A DNA stretch of 64,000 nucleotides from Pseudomonas sp. KNUC1026 (GCF_021650705.1 NZ_CP087138.1:2852001-2916000), one strand, 5' to 3'. Shown: positions 9,596-19,061, counted from the stretch's first letter. Numbers and translations: made by a program. Notes: generated by a model from the sequence alone, not told the origin.

Positions 9596-10273
9596 ATGAC
9601 GATCGGATTCAGAGTGTTGAAGGCAGCTCGCAAAGTCAGCCCGGAGTGGGTCGAGCGCTATCGCCATGTGCCTGTGGCCAACGTCAGCGATTCGATGAAC
9701 CGCATGACCGCAGGCGGCTCGCGCCTTCGCCCGATGCACCGCGAAGGCGTGCTGGCCGGCCCGGCACTGACCGTCAAGGCGCGCCCGGGCGACAATCTGA
9801 TGCTCCATTACGCGATCGACATCGCCCAGCCCGGCGACGTGATCGTGGTGGACGCCGGCGGCGACCTGACCAACGCCCTGATCGGCGAGATGATGGTGGC
9901 CTACGCCGTGAAACGCGGCGTGGCCGGCATCGTCATCCATGGCGCGATCCGCGATGCCGCCAGCATCGGCGCCGGTGATTTCCCGCTGTTCGCTGCCGGC
10001 GTTTCGCACCGTGGCCCGTACAAGGACGGCCCGGGCGAGATCAACGTGCCGATCGCCATCGACGGCATGGTCATCGAGGCGGGCGACCTGGTGATCGGCG
10101 ACGACGACGGCCTGCTCTGCGTGCCTTACGACCAGGTGCCAGAGGTGTTCGACCGCGCTTCGGCCAAGCACGCCGCCGAGACCAAGCAGCTGGAACAGAT
10201 CGCCAAGGGCGAGAACGACCGCAGCTGGGTACTGAAGTCGCTGCAGCAAAAAGGCTGTGCGTTGCCGGAGTGA
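9596..10273 (+). CDS. RraA family aldolase/decarboxylase (4-hydroxy-4-methyl-2-oxoglutarate aldolase type)
   Basis: A 225-residue protein of the RraA/HMG aldolase fold. It has the substrate and metal region DVIVVDAGGDL, then GEMMVAYAVKRGVAGIVIHG and AIRDAASI, where the arginine-aspartate pair binds pyruvate and the metal. Members cleave 4-hydroxy-2-oxo acids to pyruvate or decarboxylate oxaloacetate, and some bind RNase E. The metabolic role is favoured here because of the surrounding catabolic genes. A strong GAGGAG site precedes the ATG. The MFS gene follows after 49 bases, so the two are probably one transcript. Confidence 0.88.
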   Translation: MTIGFRVLKAARKVSPEWVERYRHVPVANVSDSMNRMTAGGSRLRPMHREGVLAGPALTVKARPGDNLMLHYAIDIAQPGDVIVVDAGGDLTNALIGEMMVAYAVKRGVAGIVIHGAIRDAASIGAGDFPLFAAGVSHRGPYKDGPGEINVPIAIDGMVIEAGDLVIGDDDGLLCVPYDQVPEVFDRASAKHAAETKQLEQIAKGENDRSWVLKSLQQKGCALPE

Positions 10274-10322
10274 GGCAGCGTATCGTGCGCCATGACTGGC
10301 GCTTGACGATGAGACCCTTGCA

Positions 10323-11651
10323 TTGACCGAACCTGCACCCACTTCGCGCTGGCCCGCCCCTGTGCGGGCCCTCGCCCGCCGAGACTTCCAGATCTACTTC
10401 GTGGGCCAGGGCGTTTCGACCCTGGGCAAGTGGGTGCAACAGGTCGCCCTTTCGTGGCTGGCCTATCACATCACTGCCTCGGCGACCTTGCTGGGGGTGA
10501 TCACCTTTCTGAGCCTGGCGCCGCAGTTGCTGGTAGGCCCTGTCGCGGGCGCCTGGATCGACCGGCGCGACAAGCGCCGCTGCCTGATCGTGGCGCAATC
10601 GCTGCTCGCCCTGCAGTCGCTGGTGCTGGCGCTGCTCACCTGGCAGGGCTGGGTCAACGCCAACGTGCTGATCGGCATGGCCTTGCTGCTGGGCTTGCTC
10701 AATGCGGTGGAAACACCCCTGCGCCAGGCGCTGATCGGCAGCTTCGTGGGCGACACCGCCGACCTGCCCAACGCGCTGGCGCTCAACGCCATGCTGATCA
10801 ACGCGGCGCGCTTTCTCGGCCCACCGCTTGCCGGTGCGCTGATCGCCGCCAGTGGCGAGGCAGTGTGCTTTCTGATCACCGCCGTGGCCTTTGCGCTGCT
10901 CCTGCTGGGGCTGGCCAAGGTGCAGGGCAGCGCCTCGGCCAAGGCCACAGGCTCCACCGCGCAGATGTTCCGCGAAGGGCTGGCGTACGTCTGGCAGACG
11001 GTGTCGGTTCGCCGGCTGATGCTGGGCGTGATCATGGTCAACCTGCTGGCCTCGAACTACACCGTGCTGCTGCCGGTGCTGGCCAAGACCCTGTACCAGG
11101 GCGATGCGCGCATGCTGGGCTGGTTATGGGGAGCGGCCGGTGCCGGCGCGTTCGTCGCCACCATCGCCCTTGCCCTGGGCGGCGCGCTGCACCGGCTGGA
11201 GCGGATCATCACCTGCGCAGCACTGGGCTGCGCACTGGCGCTGATCCTGTTGGCATTCCAGGTGCCGCTACCGATGGCGCTGGCATCACTGGCACTGCTG
11301 GGCTGCGGCATCACTGCCAGCAATGTGAGCACCAACATGCTGCTGCAAAGCGGCGCACCCGAGCACTTGCGCGGGCGCGTAGTGGCGCTGTACATCGCCA
11401 TGCGCTTCGGTTTCGAGGCCGTCGGCGGCTTGCTGGCGGGGCTTTTGGCCAGCCTGGTTGGCGCGCCCATGACGCTGGGCGCTGCCGGGCTTGTGCTGGT
11501 GAGCTTTCTGGTACTCGAAAACCGCTTCAGCAATTCAGAAATAGAAACCGCATTGCATAAACTACCTGGTCGCCACCTGGCAAACCCTTCTTTTTTTGCT
11601 AAATCGCTTTATCTCAAGAAGCGATTGACGTCAGCCTTCGCTTGCGGATAG
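10323..11651 (+). CDS. MFS transporter, EntS/MFS_3 (exporter) type
   Basis: A 442-residue major facilitator with twelve helices. ARRDFQIYFVGQGVSTLGKW at the N-terminus and WIDRRDKRR in the loop after helix 2-3 mark the MFS_3 subfamily, which includes the enterobactin exporter EntS and other effluxers. The start is a TTG at 10323. The C-terminus after about residue 400 is poorly conserved in look and positively charged; the frame is nevertheless open to 11651. It follows the RraA gene closely. Export of an intermediate or toxic acid is possible, but the substrate is unknown. Confidence 0.82.
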   Translation: MTEPAPTSRWPAPVRALARRDFQIYFVGQGVSTLGKWVQQVALSWLAYHITASATLLGVITFLSLAPQLLVGPVAGAWIDRRDKRRCLIVAQSLLALQSLVLALLTWQGWVNANVLIGMALLLGLLNAVETPLRQALIGSFVGDTADLPNALALNAMLINAARFLGPPLAGALIAASGEAVCFLITAVAFALLLLGLAKVQGSASAKATGSTAQMFREGLAYVWQTVSVRRLMLGVIMVNLLASNYTVLLPVLAKTLYQGDARMLGWLWGAAGAGAFVATIALALGGALHRLERIITCAALGCALALILLAFQVPLPMALASLALLGCGITASNVSTNMLLQSGAPEHLRGRVVALYIAMRFGFEAVGGLLAGLLASLVGAPMTLGAAGLVLVSFLVLENRFSNSEIETALHKLPGRHLANPSFFAKSLYLKKRLTSAFACG

Positions 11652-11699
11652 CTTTTAAGAAACGCCATTTCAAAAATAACAAAAAGTGGAGTTTCACCC

Positions 11700-12722
11700 A
11701 TGACCCGTACCCCACGGTTGAAAGCCCGTTTCCACGCCCTGGCCATGGGCGCCCTGCTCAGTTGCGCCTTCACCACCACCACCGCTCACGCCGAACAGTC
11801 CAAAGTGACCATCGCCATCCAGTACGGCTACGCCTACCTGCCGGTGACCGTCGCCGAAAAACAGGGCCTGTTCCGCAAGCACGCCAGCGCGCTCGGCGAG
11901 CCGGATGCTGCGTTCGAAATCAAGCGCATCAGCGGCGCCGCAGCGATCAACGATGCCCTGATCAGCTCCAACGTCGACATCGGCGGCTACGGCCTCTACG
12001 GCACCCTCACCGCCTGGCAGAAGACCCGCAACAACCTCGACATCCGCGCCCTCTGCGCGCTGGTGGCGGGCGACAACGGCTTCTACGTGAACGACCCTGC
12101 GATCAAGTCCATCGCCGACTTCAAGCCCGGCGACAAGATCGCCGTGACCGCGCCCAACGGCCAGCAAGCGGTGCTGTTGCAGATGCTCGCCGAGCAGCAG
12201 TTCGGCGAGGGCAATGCCCACCGCATGGACAACCTGATGGTCGCCCTGCCCCACCCCGATGCGTTGGCAAGCCTTGTGAACAAGGCCGGCATCAAGGGCT
12301 ACATCGGCCCCAACCCCTACAGCTACATCCTCGATCACGACCCATCGGTGACCAAGCTGTTCGACTTTTCCAAAGCCCTGAACATGCGCATGACCAGCGG
12401 CGTGCTGGCCAGCACCGGCAAGTTCGTCAAGGGCAACCCGCACCTGGCCAAGGCGGTGGTCGACGCCATCGCCGAGGCCGACGAGTTCATCCGCAACAAC
12501 CCGCGCCAGGCCGCCCAGCTGTACCTGGACAGCGAGCCCTCCAAGCTCACCCTCGAACAGACCGAAGACATGCTGAGCCAGGTCACCGGCGAGTGGGGTG
12601 TTCAGCCCCAGGGCGTGATGCACCTTGCAGAATTCATGGCCCGCACCGGCGCCCTGAAAGAACCGCTGACGGACTGGAAACAAGTGTTCTTCGACCCGGT
12701 GGCTCAAGGCGAGGGCAACTGA
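11700..12722 (+). CDS. ABC transporter substrate-binding protein, nitrate/sulfonate/taurine (NMT1) type
   Basis: A 340-residue periplasmic protein with a signal peptide (about residues 1-31, ending AHA). The mature part opens with VTIAIQYGYAYLPVTVAEKQGLF, the usual first strand and helix of SsuA/TauA/ThiY-like binding proteins, and a GAAAINDAL stretch typical of the ligand pocket. Its ATPase and permease follow immediately, so this is a complete importer. An amidohydrolase is encoded at the end of the same operon, which suggests the ligand is an organic compound that is then hydrolysed rather than nitrate. A TGGAG ribosome site lies before the ATG. Confidence 0.88.
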   Translation: MTRTPRLKARFHALAMGALLSCAFTTTTAHAEQSKVTIAIQYGYAYLPVTVAEKQGLFRKHASALGEPDAAFEIKRISGAAAINDALISSNVDIGGYGLYGTLTAWQKTRNNLDIRALCALVAGDNGFYVNDPAIKSIADFKPGDKIAVTAPNGQQAVLLQMLAEQQFGEGNAHRMDNLMVALPHPDALASLVNKAGIKGYIGPNPYSYILDHDPSVTKLFDFSKALNMRMTSGVLASTGKFVKGNPHLAKAVVDAIAEADEFIRNNPRQAAQLYLDSEPSKLTLEQTEDMLSQVTGEWGVQPQGVMHLAEFMARTGALKEPLTDWKQVFFDPVAQGEGN

Positions 12723-12723
12723 C

Positions 12724-13541
12724 ATGAGTGCAATGCCCAGCATGGCGCCAGTGCCGGCAGGCCTGGACACCCGCGCGCAGCTTTCGGTAGACAACGTCAC
12801 CCTGCAGTACAAGACCCGCGAGCAACTGATCACCGCCACCCACGGGGTGTCGTTCGCGGTACACCGGCACGACCGCTTCATCCTGCTGGGGCCTTCGGGC
12901 TGCGGCAAGTCGAGCCTGCTCAAGAGCGTGGCGGGCTTTCTGGCGCCGGCTGCGGGGAGATCTACCTCGATGGCCGCGCCGTGCGCGAGCCAGGCCCGGA
13001 CCGGATGATGGTGTTCCAGGAGTTCGACCAGCTCATGCCGTGGAAGACGGTGCTGGGCAACATCATGTTCCCGATGCAGATGACCCGGCGCTTTCCTGCC
13101 AACGAAGTGCGCGAGCGCGCACTGCGGGTGGCGGCCGAAGTGGGCCTGGAGCGCTTCAAGGATGCTTATCCGCACCAGTTGTCCGGCGGCATGAAGCAAC
13201 GCGTGGCCATCGCCCGAGCGCTGGCGATGGAGCCGGCGATCCTGCTGATGGACGAGCCCTTCGCCGCCCTCGATGCCCTCACCCGCCGGCGCATGCAGGA
13301 GGAGCTGTTGCAGCTGTGGGAACAGGCGCCTTTCACGCTGATGTTCGTGACCCACTCGATCGATGAGGCGATCCTGCTCGGCTCGCGCATCCTGGTGCTC
13401 ACCCCCATCCCGGGCAGGTGCGTGCCGAGCTCGACGCCAGCGCCTTCGGCTTCGCCGAGCAAGGCAGTGAGGGCTTCGCCGCACTGCGCAGAACGCATCA
13501 ACCACATGCTCTTCGGCGATCAGGAGACCGCACATGAATAA
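12724..13541 (+). CDS. ABC transporter ATP-binding protein, SsuB/TauB type (three indels)
   Basis: ATPase of the importer. Walker A is [10 protein letters not shown] (about residues 57-66), the signature is [15 protein letters not shown] and Walker B is [12 protein letters not shown]. It starts one base after the binding-protein stop and overlaps the permease start. The frame breaks at 12954-12957, where GGGG should be GGGGG so that the text reads [14 protein letters not shown]. It breaks again near 13418 (GGCCAG read as GGCAG) and returns to phase near 13488 (probably a lost GC). Between the last two sites the correct reading is [20 protein letters not shown]. The reconstructed length is about 273 residues, normal for the family. 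Confidence 0.85.
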
Positions 13542-14405
13542 GCCCATGGTGCAGCCGCGCCCCGATGTCGAATACGCACCCGCCCCGGCCGGCAAGATCG
13601 GCGACATCGCGCGCCGGCTCGGCCCGGTGGAGCGCTTGATGGCCCACGCCGGGGTACGCCGTACGCTGGTGCTGATAGCCCTGGCGGTGGTGTGGGAGCT
13701 TTACGCCCGCTGGCTGGGCAACCCGCTGATGTTCCCGCCGTTCAGCGAAACCGCTCAGGCATTGAGCCACGACCTGCTCAACGGCGTGTTGCCGCTGGCC
13801 GTGGTGAGTTCGTTGAAAGTGCTGCTGATGAGCTACGGCCTGGCGATCCTGCTGGCTGCGATCCTGACCACACTGGCGGTGTCCACCCGCATCGGCACCG
13901 ACGTGCTGGCCACGCTCACGGCGATGTTCAACCCGCTGCCGGCCATCGCCATCCTGCCGCTGGCCATGCTGTGGTTCGGCCTGGGCGTGCAGAGCCTGAT
14001 GCTGGTGATCATTCACTCGGTGCTGTGGGCGGTATCGCTGAACACCTATTCGGGCTTTCAGTCGGTAAGCCAGACCCAGCGCATGGCCGGGCGCAATTAC
14101 GGGCTGCGCGGCATGCGCCTGGTGCTGCGCATCCTGATCCCGGCCGCAGTGCCGTCGATCCTGGCGGGGCTGAAGATCGGCTGGGCCTTCGCCTGGCGCA
14201 CGCTGATCGCTGCCGAACTGGTGTTCGGCGTATCGGGCAACTCCGGCGGCCTGGGCTGGTACATCTTCCAGAACCGCAACGCGCTGGAAACCCCAATGTG
14301 TTCGCCGGCCTCTTGATGGTGATCATCATCGGCCTGGTGGTAGAGGGCCTGGTGTTTCGCAGTATCGAGGTGCTGACGGTGCGCCGCTGGGGCATGCAGC
14401 AATGA
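13534..14405 (+). CDS. ABC transporter permease, SsuC/TauC type (one frameshift)
   Basis: Membrane subunit of the importer, about 290 residues with six helices. The cytoplasmic EAA-like loop includes [19 protein letters not shown]. The frame breaks at 14291-14294, where CCCC should be CCCCC: NALETP then continues [20 protein letters not shown], a normal last helix. The corrected length is exactly in phase. It overlaps the ATPase gene by 8 bases and the amidohydrolase by 4 (ATGA), which supports a single operon of binding protein, ATPase, permease and hydrolase. Confidence 0.87.
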
Positions 14406-15433
14406 ACCCGCCCGCACCGGCTTCGCCGCATGCGCCGGTGCGCGAGCAGTGGCTTTCGCAGGTGCGGGAGCCTGCGCTCGACCCACAGCGCGCCATCGTC
14501 GATGCGCACCATCACCTGTGGGACCGCCCTGGCCAGCGCTACCTGGCAGAGCAGTTGCTCAGCGATACGCGCAGCGGGCACAACGTCGTCGCCACGGTGT
14601 ACCTGCAATGCCGGTCCTTCTACGACGCGGGCCAACCCGAACCGCTGCAACCGGTGGGCGAAGTGCGTTTTGCCACAGAAGTAGCGCAGCACTCGCCGCC
14701 AGGCACCCAGCTGTGCGCGGCGATTGTCGCCGGCGCTGACCTGCGCCCGGGCGACGCCGTCGCACCTGTGCTGGAGGCAATGCTGGAGGCCGGCAACGGG
14801 CGCCTGCGCGGGGTGCGCAATACCACCGCCTGGCACGCCGACGCGCGGCTGGTTTCCAACCCCACGCCGCCACCTGCGGGCGTGCTGGCGGAGCCAGGCT
14901 TTCGCCAAGGTGCTGCGCAACTGTTACGCCATGGCCTGAGCCTGGATATCTGGGCCTATCACACACAACTGCCCGAGGTGCTCGACCTCGCGCAGGCGCT
15001 GCCTGGCTTGCCGATCATCCTCAATCATCTGGGCGGCCCCTTGGGTGCAGGCCCTTATGCAGGCAAGCGAGATGAGGTGTTCGCGGCCTGGTCATCCGGC
15101 CTGAAGGCCCTCGCCCACTGCCCGAACGTGCTGCTCAAGCTCGGCGGGCTGGGCATGCGCGTGGGTGGGTTTGCGCTGGATGAACGGGAGAAACCGCCCG
15201 GGTCGGTCGAGCTGGCCCAGCTGTCGGCACCCTACGTGCTTACGGCCGTCGAAGTGTTCGGCAGCCAGCGCTGCCTGTTCGAGAGCAATTTCCCCGTGGA
15301 CAAGGGCATGGTCGGCTACGGCGTGCTGTGGAACGCCTTCAAACGCATCACGGCTGGTTTCAGCGAAGCCGAGAAGAACGCGTTGTTCAGCGGCAACGCC
15401 AGCCGTTGCTATCGGCTGGCGCCGAGCCTGTAG
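14402..15433 (+). CDS. Amidohydrolase family 2 (cytoplasmic, PDC-hydrolase/lactonase type)
   Basis: A 343-residue TIM-barrel hydrolase without a signal peptide. The N-terminal metal motif is DAHHHLWDR, the mid-part has ILNHLGGPLG (metal-binding histidine), and LFESNFPVDK carries the catalytic aspartate near the C-terminus. This pattern fits the L-rhamnono/fuconolactonase and 2-pyrone dicarboxylate lactonase branch. Translationally coupled to the ABC permease by an ATGA overlap, so its substrate is likely what the transporter brings in. The frame is intact. It is a different branch from the exported amidohydrolase at 6015-6935. Confidence 0.87.
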   Translation: MNPPAPASPHAPVREQWLSQVREPALDPQRAIVDAHHHLWDRPGQRYLAEQLLSDTRSGHNVVATVYLQCRSFYDAGQPEPLQPVGEVRFATEVAQHSPPGTQLCAAIVAGADLRPGDAVAPVLEAMLEAGNGRLRGVRNTTAWHADARLVSNPTPPPAGVLAEPGFRQGAAQLLRHGLSLDIWAYHTQLPEVLDLAQALPGLPIILNHLGGPLGAGPYAGKRDEVFAAWSSGLKALAHCPNVLLKLGGLGMRVGGFALDEREKPPGSVELAQLSAPYVLTAVEVFGSQRCLFESNFPVDKGMVGYGVLWNAFKRITAGFSEAEKNALFSGNASRCYRLAPSL

Positions 15434-15438
15434 CGGAA

Positions 15439-15460
15439 CCGGGGCCTGTGGGGGCCCCGG
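15439..15460 (+). terminator. Hairpin between convergent amidohydrolase and MFS genes
   Basis: Eight-base arms CCGGGGCC and GGCCCCGG around a six-base loop, just after the amidohydrolase stop and 33 bases before the end of the convergent MFS gene. It could stop transcription in both directions. The T-run is lacking, so it is a weak or factor-aided terminator. Confidence 0.5.
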
Positions 15461-15493
15461 CGCTTCAGCTCATCGACCTCATCGCACACTCGA

Positions 15494-16846
15494 TCAGCTT
15501 TTGCCCGGCGCGGGCGCGGCGGTAGTGTGCACAGTGCCGCCTTTCGGTTGCCTGGAAGGGTCACCCAGCCACAGCATCAACGCTGTGCCCACCGCCAGAA
15601 TCGCCGCCACGCAGAAGAACGGGCCGGTAAAGCTCTGGGTCATGTCCTTGATCAACCCGATCAGGAACGGCCCGGCAAAACCGCCCAGGTTGCCGATCGA
15701 CACGATCAGGGCCAGGCCGCCGGCGGCAGCGCGGCCGGTCAGGAAGGTCGACGGGATGGCCCAGAAGGTTGCCTGGAACGCGAGGATGCTGGCGACCGCC
15801 AGGCCCAATGCAGTGATCTTCAGTACCGGGTCACTCAACAACGCACTGGCCACCAGCGCGAGGGCTGCGAGGGTGAGCGCGCCGACCACATAGGGCAAAC
15901 GGTGCTGGCTGCGGTTGGCCAGCCGTGCCCAGACCGTCATCGCCACGGCGCCGAACAGGTAAGGCGGTGCCGCCACCAGGCCCACGGTGCTGTTGGCCCA
16001 GCCCATGCTCTTGATGATCTGCGGCATCCACAGGCCGATGCCGACCGAGCCGACGATGCAGCAGAAGTTGATCGCCGCCAGGGTGAACACCTTGGGGTTG
16101 GTCAAGGCGCTGCGCAGGGTATTGCCGTGGGACGCGCTGATGCTCTGCTGCTCGCGCGCCACCCGCTCGGCGAGCCAGTCTTTCACGCTCGGATAACCAG
16201 CGTGCCTTGGCCGGCGAATCGACCAGCACGAACAGGCAGGCGATCCCCAGCAGCACCGCCGGAATCGCTTCGATGATCAGCAACAACTGCCAGCTCTTGA
16301 GCCCCATCACCCCGTGCACGTCCAGCAACCAGCCCGACAGCGGCGAGCCCAGCATGTTGGCCACCGGAATGCCCAGCAGGAACGCAGCGGTGGCCTTGGC
16401 GCGCCACTTGCCAGGGAACCAGTAGGTGAAATACAGGTAAACCCCCGGGGTGAAGCCAGCTTCGGCCAGCCCAAGCATGAACCGCGCAATGCTGAAGCTC
16501 ACCGGCCCGGTCACGAACGCCGTGGCCATCGACACCAGGCCCCAGGTGATCATGATCCGCGCGATCCACACCCGCGCGCCGAAACGCTGCATCAACAGGT
16601 TGCTGGGGATCTCGAAAATGAAATAGCCGAAGAAGAACAGGCCCGCCGCCCAGCCGAACATCGTGGCGGTCAGGCCCAGGTCCTGGTTCATGCCGATGGC
16701 GGCGAAGCCTACGTTGGTGCGGTCCAGGTAGCTGATGACGTAGCAGATGAAGATGAACGGCACGATGCGCATCAGCACGCGGCGCAGCAGTTTTCACCTT
16801 CTTCATCGGTCAGCGGCGCGGTGGCCGCAAGGTTGGGTTGGGTCAT
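15494..16846 (-). CDS. MFS transporter, anion:cation symporter type (two indels)
   Basis: Second organic-acid symporter of the island, about 450 residues after repair. The true start is the ATG at 16846 (MTQPNLAATAPLTDEEG). The first break is at 16791-16794, where four T on the plus strand should be five, giving EGEKLLRRVLMRIVPFIF. The second is near 16188 (SEREKDWLAERV), with two bases missing or one extra. Between them are the family features NVGFAAIGMNQDLGLT and GLAEAGFTPGVYLYFTYWF, close to the MFS at 7005-8330. It shares a transcript with the upstream SMP-30 gene. Confidence 0.85.
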
Positions 16847-16897
16847 GGCAAGCTCTGTCTTGTGATTGTTATCGAGAGGCCGGCACCGTGGCCGGGC

Positions 16898-17818
16898 TTA
16901 AGCTGTCGAGTACATCGGCAGCCCCGGCGCCAGCCCGCGCGCCTGCATGATCGTGCCGGTCTCCGACTCGACGATGTACAGGGTTTGCCCGTCGGCACCG
17001 CCGAAGGCCAGGTTGGTGTTGCTGATGCCACGGCACGACGTGATGCGCAGCAGCGGCTCACCCACTTTCGACAGGCACCACACCGACCCGAAGCCGGTGT
17101 GGGCGATGTACAGGTTGCTTTGGCTGTCCAGCGCCAGGCCGTCCGGGCCACCGAGGCCGCCGTGCAGCTGCGAGAACACCCCCACCTTGCTGATGATCGA
17201 GCTGTTGCCCAGCGGGATGCGCCAGATCTGCTGCGCACGGGTGACGGCGATCAGCAGGTGGTTCAGGTGTGGGTCGTAGACGATGCCGTTGGGGCTGGGC
17301 ACGGTGTTGATCAGGCAGGTGAGCTGGCCCTCGGCGCTGAGCTTGTACACCCGGCCGGTGGCGTCCTGCTGGCCGGTCTGGCCCTGGTCGGTGAAGTACA
17401 TGTCGCCGTTGGGCGCGAACACCAGGTCATTGACGCCCTTGAAACCTTCGGAGCCGGCCGATTCCAGGTACGGCTCGGTGCGCCCGGTTTCAGGGTCGAG
17501 CAGCACGATGCCGCGCTTGTAGTCGGTGATGAAGATGCGGCCGTCCTGGTGGATCTTCAGGCCGTTGGGCCAGCCGTCGTATTGGCACACCAGCTCCCAT
17601 TGCCCGCCGGGCGAGATCCGGAAGATGCGCCCATAGGGGATGTCGGTGACGTACAGGCGCCCTTGCCGGTCGAACGACGGGCCTTCGAGAAACGAATCGA
17701 TGGGCCGCCCCTGGCGGTTGGCGTCGCCCCACGCGTTGCGGCTGGGCTTGCGAAATTCATCGGGCAAGCGGGTGAAAACAGTGGCCTCGACAGTGGGCGG
17801 CGCTGCGAAAAAGCTCAT
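16898..17818 (-). CDS. SMP-30/gluconolactonase family lactonase
   Basis: A 306-residue six-bladed beta-propeller. The metal-binding glutamate sits in FLEGPSFDRQG (about residue 45), with further motifs VNDLVFAPNGD, SPNGIVYDP and GGPDGLALD that supply the asparagine and aspartate ligands. Family members hydrolyse sugar lactones and related cyclic esters in the cytoplasm. No signal peptide. It is the first gene of a minus-strand pair with the MFS at 15494-16846. An AAGGAGCC site precedes the ATG. The presence of two lactonase-type amidohydrolases and this enzyme in one island suggests lactone chemistry. Confidence 0.9.
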   Translation of the reverse strand: MSFFAAPPTVEATVFTRLPDEFRKPSRNAWGDANRQGRPIDSFLEGPSFDRQGRLYVTDIPYGRIFRISPGGQWELVCQYDGWPNGLKIHQDGRIFITDYKRGIVLLDPETGRTEPYLESAGSEGFKGVNDLVFAPNGDMYFTDQGQTGQQDATGRVYKLSAEGQLTCLINTVPSPNGIVYDPHLNHLLIAVTRAQQIWRIPLGNSSIISKVGVFSQLHGGLGGPDGLALDSQSNLYIAHTGFGSVWCLSKVGEPLLRITSCRGISNTNLAFGGADGQTLYIVESETGTIMQARGLAPGLPMYSTA

Positions 17819-18216
17819 GGAATGGCTCCTTGAGAGGGCGCGTTGTTGTTTTGTCGAAAGCTAGCACAATTGAAATGCCATAGCAAAAATGAACGGTTTT
17901 AACAAAAAATAAGGGCTTACAGGTGGTTTAAACCGTATAGCCATAACAATTACAAAACCATATTTCATTAATAAGCATTACATGGTGGCGATTCAACGTA
18001 TGCGCGGCACCGAGGCAGCAGGCAAGATCGCAGAAGGGCTTGGTTGCTTCGAGGTGAGCAGACGAGTGCCCGGCAGGGGCGGTTGCTCATGGGAGAAGAG
18101 ATTTGATCGCGGGCTGCGAGGATAAGTCCAGTGGCTGGATATCCGCTGCATGCCTTAAGGCCATGCAGCGGCATCAGCAGATCGCTGGAAAGAAAAGGCC
18201 GTTGCGCTAGCGACCA
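17819..18216. other. Intergenic region upstream of the SMP-30 gene, with palindrome and hairpin
   Basis: About 400 bases without a credible gene. The part 17850-17990 is AT-rich and must hold the SMP-30 promoter; it contains a perfect 10-base palindrome GGTTTAAACC at 17935-17944. A perfect 10-base inverted repeat (18143-18152 and 18162-18171, arms CCGCTGCATG) lies 45 bases beyond the stop of the small secreted protein and may end its transcript. A short reading frame at 17968-18174 looks like chance. Confidence 0.55.
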
Positions 18217-18414
18217 TCAACTACCGGATTTGGCAGGCGCCTGAGTCGCAGGCTGGCCGGCACTGGCGGTTTGCTGGGCATCAGGCGCCGGCTTGGCAAC
18301 CTGGCGGGCGAAGCTTTCATGCCAGCGAGCCACGTGGTCGGAACCATCCTGGGCAAAGGCGCTGAGGGGCAGAACAACAAGGGCAGACAGCAGGCAGTTA
18401 CGAAGGGCTTTCAT
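18217..18414 (-). CDS. Small exported protein of unknown function
   Basis: A 65-residue protein with a clean signal peptide (MKALRNCLLSALVVLPLSAFA, cleavage expected after about residue 21). The mature part is only some 44 residues, rich in alanine, glutamine, proline and serine, with one WHESFARQVAK segment. The ATG at 18414 follows an AGAGAT ribosome site. I do not recognise the family; short secreted peptides of this look are common and unnamed in Pseudomonas. The gene stands alone between the SMP-30 promoter and the TetR gene on the same strand. Confidence 0.6.
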   Translation of the reverse strand: MKALRNCLLSALVVLPLSAFAQDGSDHVARWHESFARQVAKPAPDAQQTASAGQPATQAPAKSGS

Positions 18415-18486
18415 GATTGATCTCTGGTTTGGATGAGCTAACGGCGAGCATCTTCCAACCCCGGGATTAGCCGAACGTTAACCAAC

Positions 18487-19061
18487 CTACCGACCGGAAG
18501 GAGTTTGATTTTCCGCAGCGCTCAGTATCCACTGCAGCGCATGCAAGCGCTTGCCATAGACCTCGTCGTTACCGTAGATCAGCTCCACATGCAGGCTGTC
18601 GAGCAGGGCCACCCAACCTTCGACGAGCAGTTGCGGCGCCTTTACCTCGCGCTGCGACTGGGCGCACTGGGCGCCCTCTTCAGGTAATCGAGATAGCCCT
18701 CGAACACCTCGCCAATCGGCTCGCGCAGGGCCGCCGGAGGGTAGAACGCAGCGCGCAGCAGAAAGCGCAGGTTCACCGAACCGTGGTAACGAGCCCGCAG
18801 CCCCTCGAACCAGCGCTGGTCCGCATCGGGTTCGGCAGCCGAGAAATGCGCCTGCGCAAAGGTGGTTTCGGCATCGGCCGCCTTGCCGAGCGCTGCCAGG
18901 TACAACGCATCCTTGTTGGCGAAGTGCGCGTAGAGCGAGGCCTTGCGCATGCCCGCCTGCTCGGCGATGTCGTTCAACGAAGAGGCGTCGTAGCCGCGGT
19001 CGGCGAAATGTTCCACCGCGATACAACAGACGCGGTCTGCCGAGGGGCTCAGGGGTTTCAT
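18487..19061 (-). CDS. TetR family transcriptional regulator (one frameshift)
   Basis: About 191 residues after repair. The N-terminal helix-turn-helix is FADRGYDASSLNDIAEQAGM with the usual recognition helix KASLYAHFANKDALYLAAL, followed by an alpha-helical ligand domain. One base is missing near 18680 (probably AAGGAGGG read as AAGAGGG); the corrected reading is YLKEGAQCAQSQREVKAPQ, which then runs to the C-terminus. The start ATG overlaps the stop of a fragment on the same strand (ATGA), suggesting it was once the second gene of an operon. The target is unknown. Confidence 0.82.

Noticed and set aside
12954..12957. Programmed ribosomal frameshifting in the ABC ATPase and similar genes
   Set aside because: Too many genes are affected, no slippery heptamers with downstream pseudoknots are seen, and many sites are plain G or C runs. 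Error is simpler.
17968..18174. 68-codon minus-strand frame in the SMP-30 upstream region
   Set aside because: No ribosome site, no signal or domain, composition like random sequence; it also includes the hairpin.
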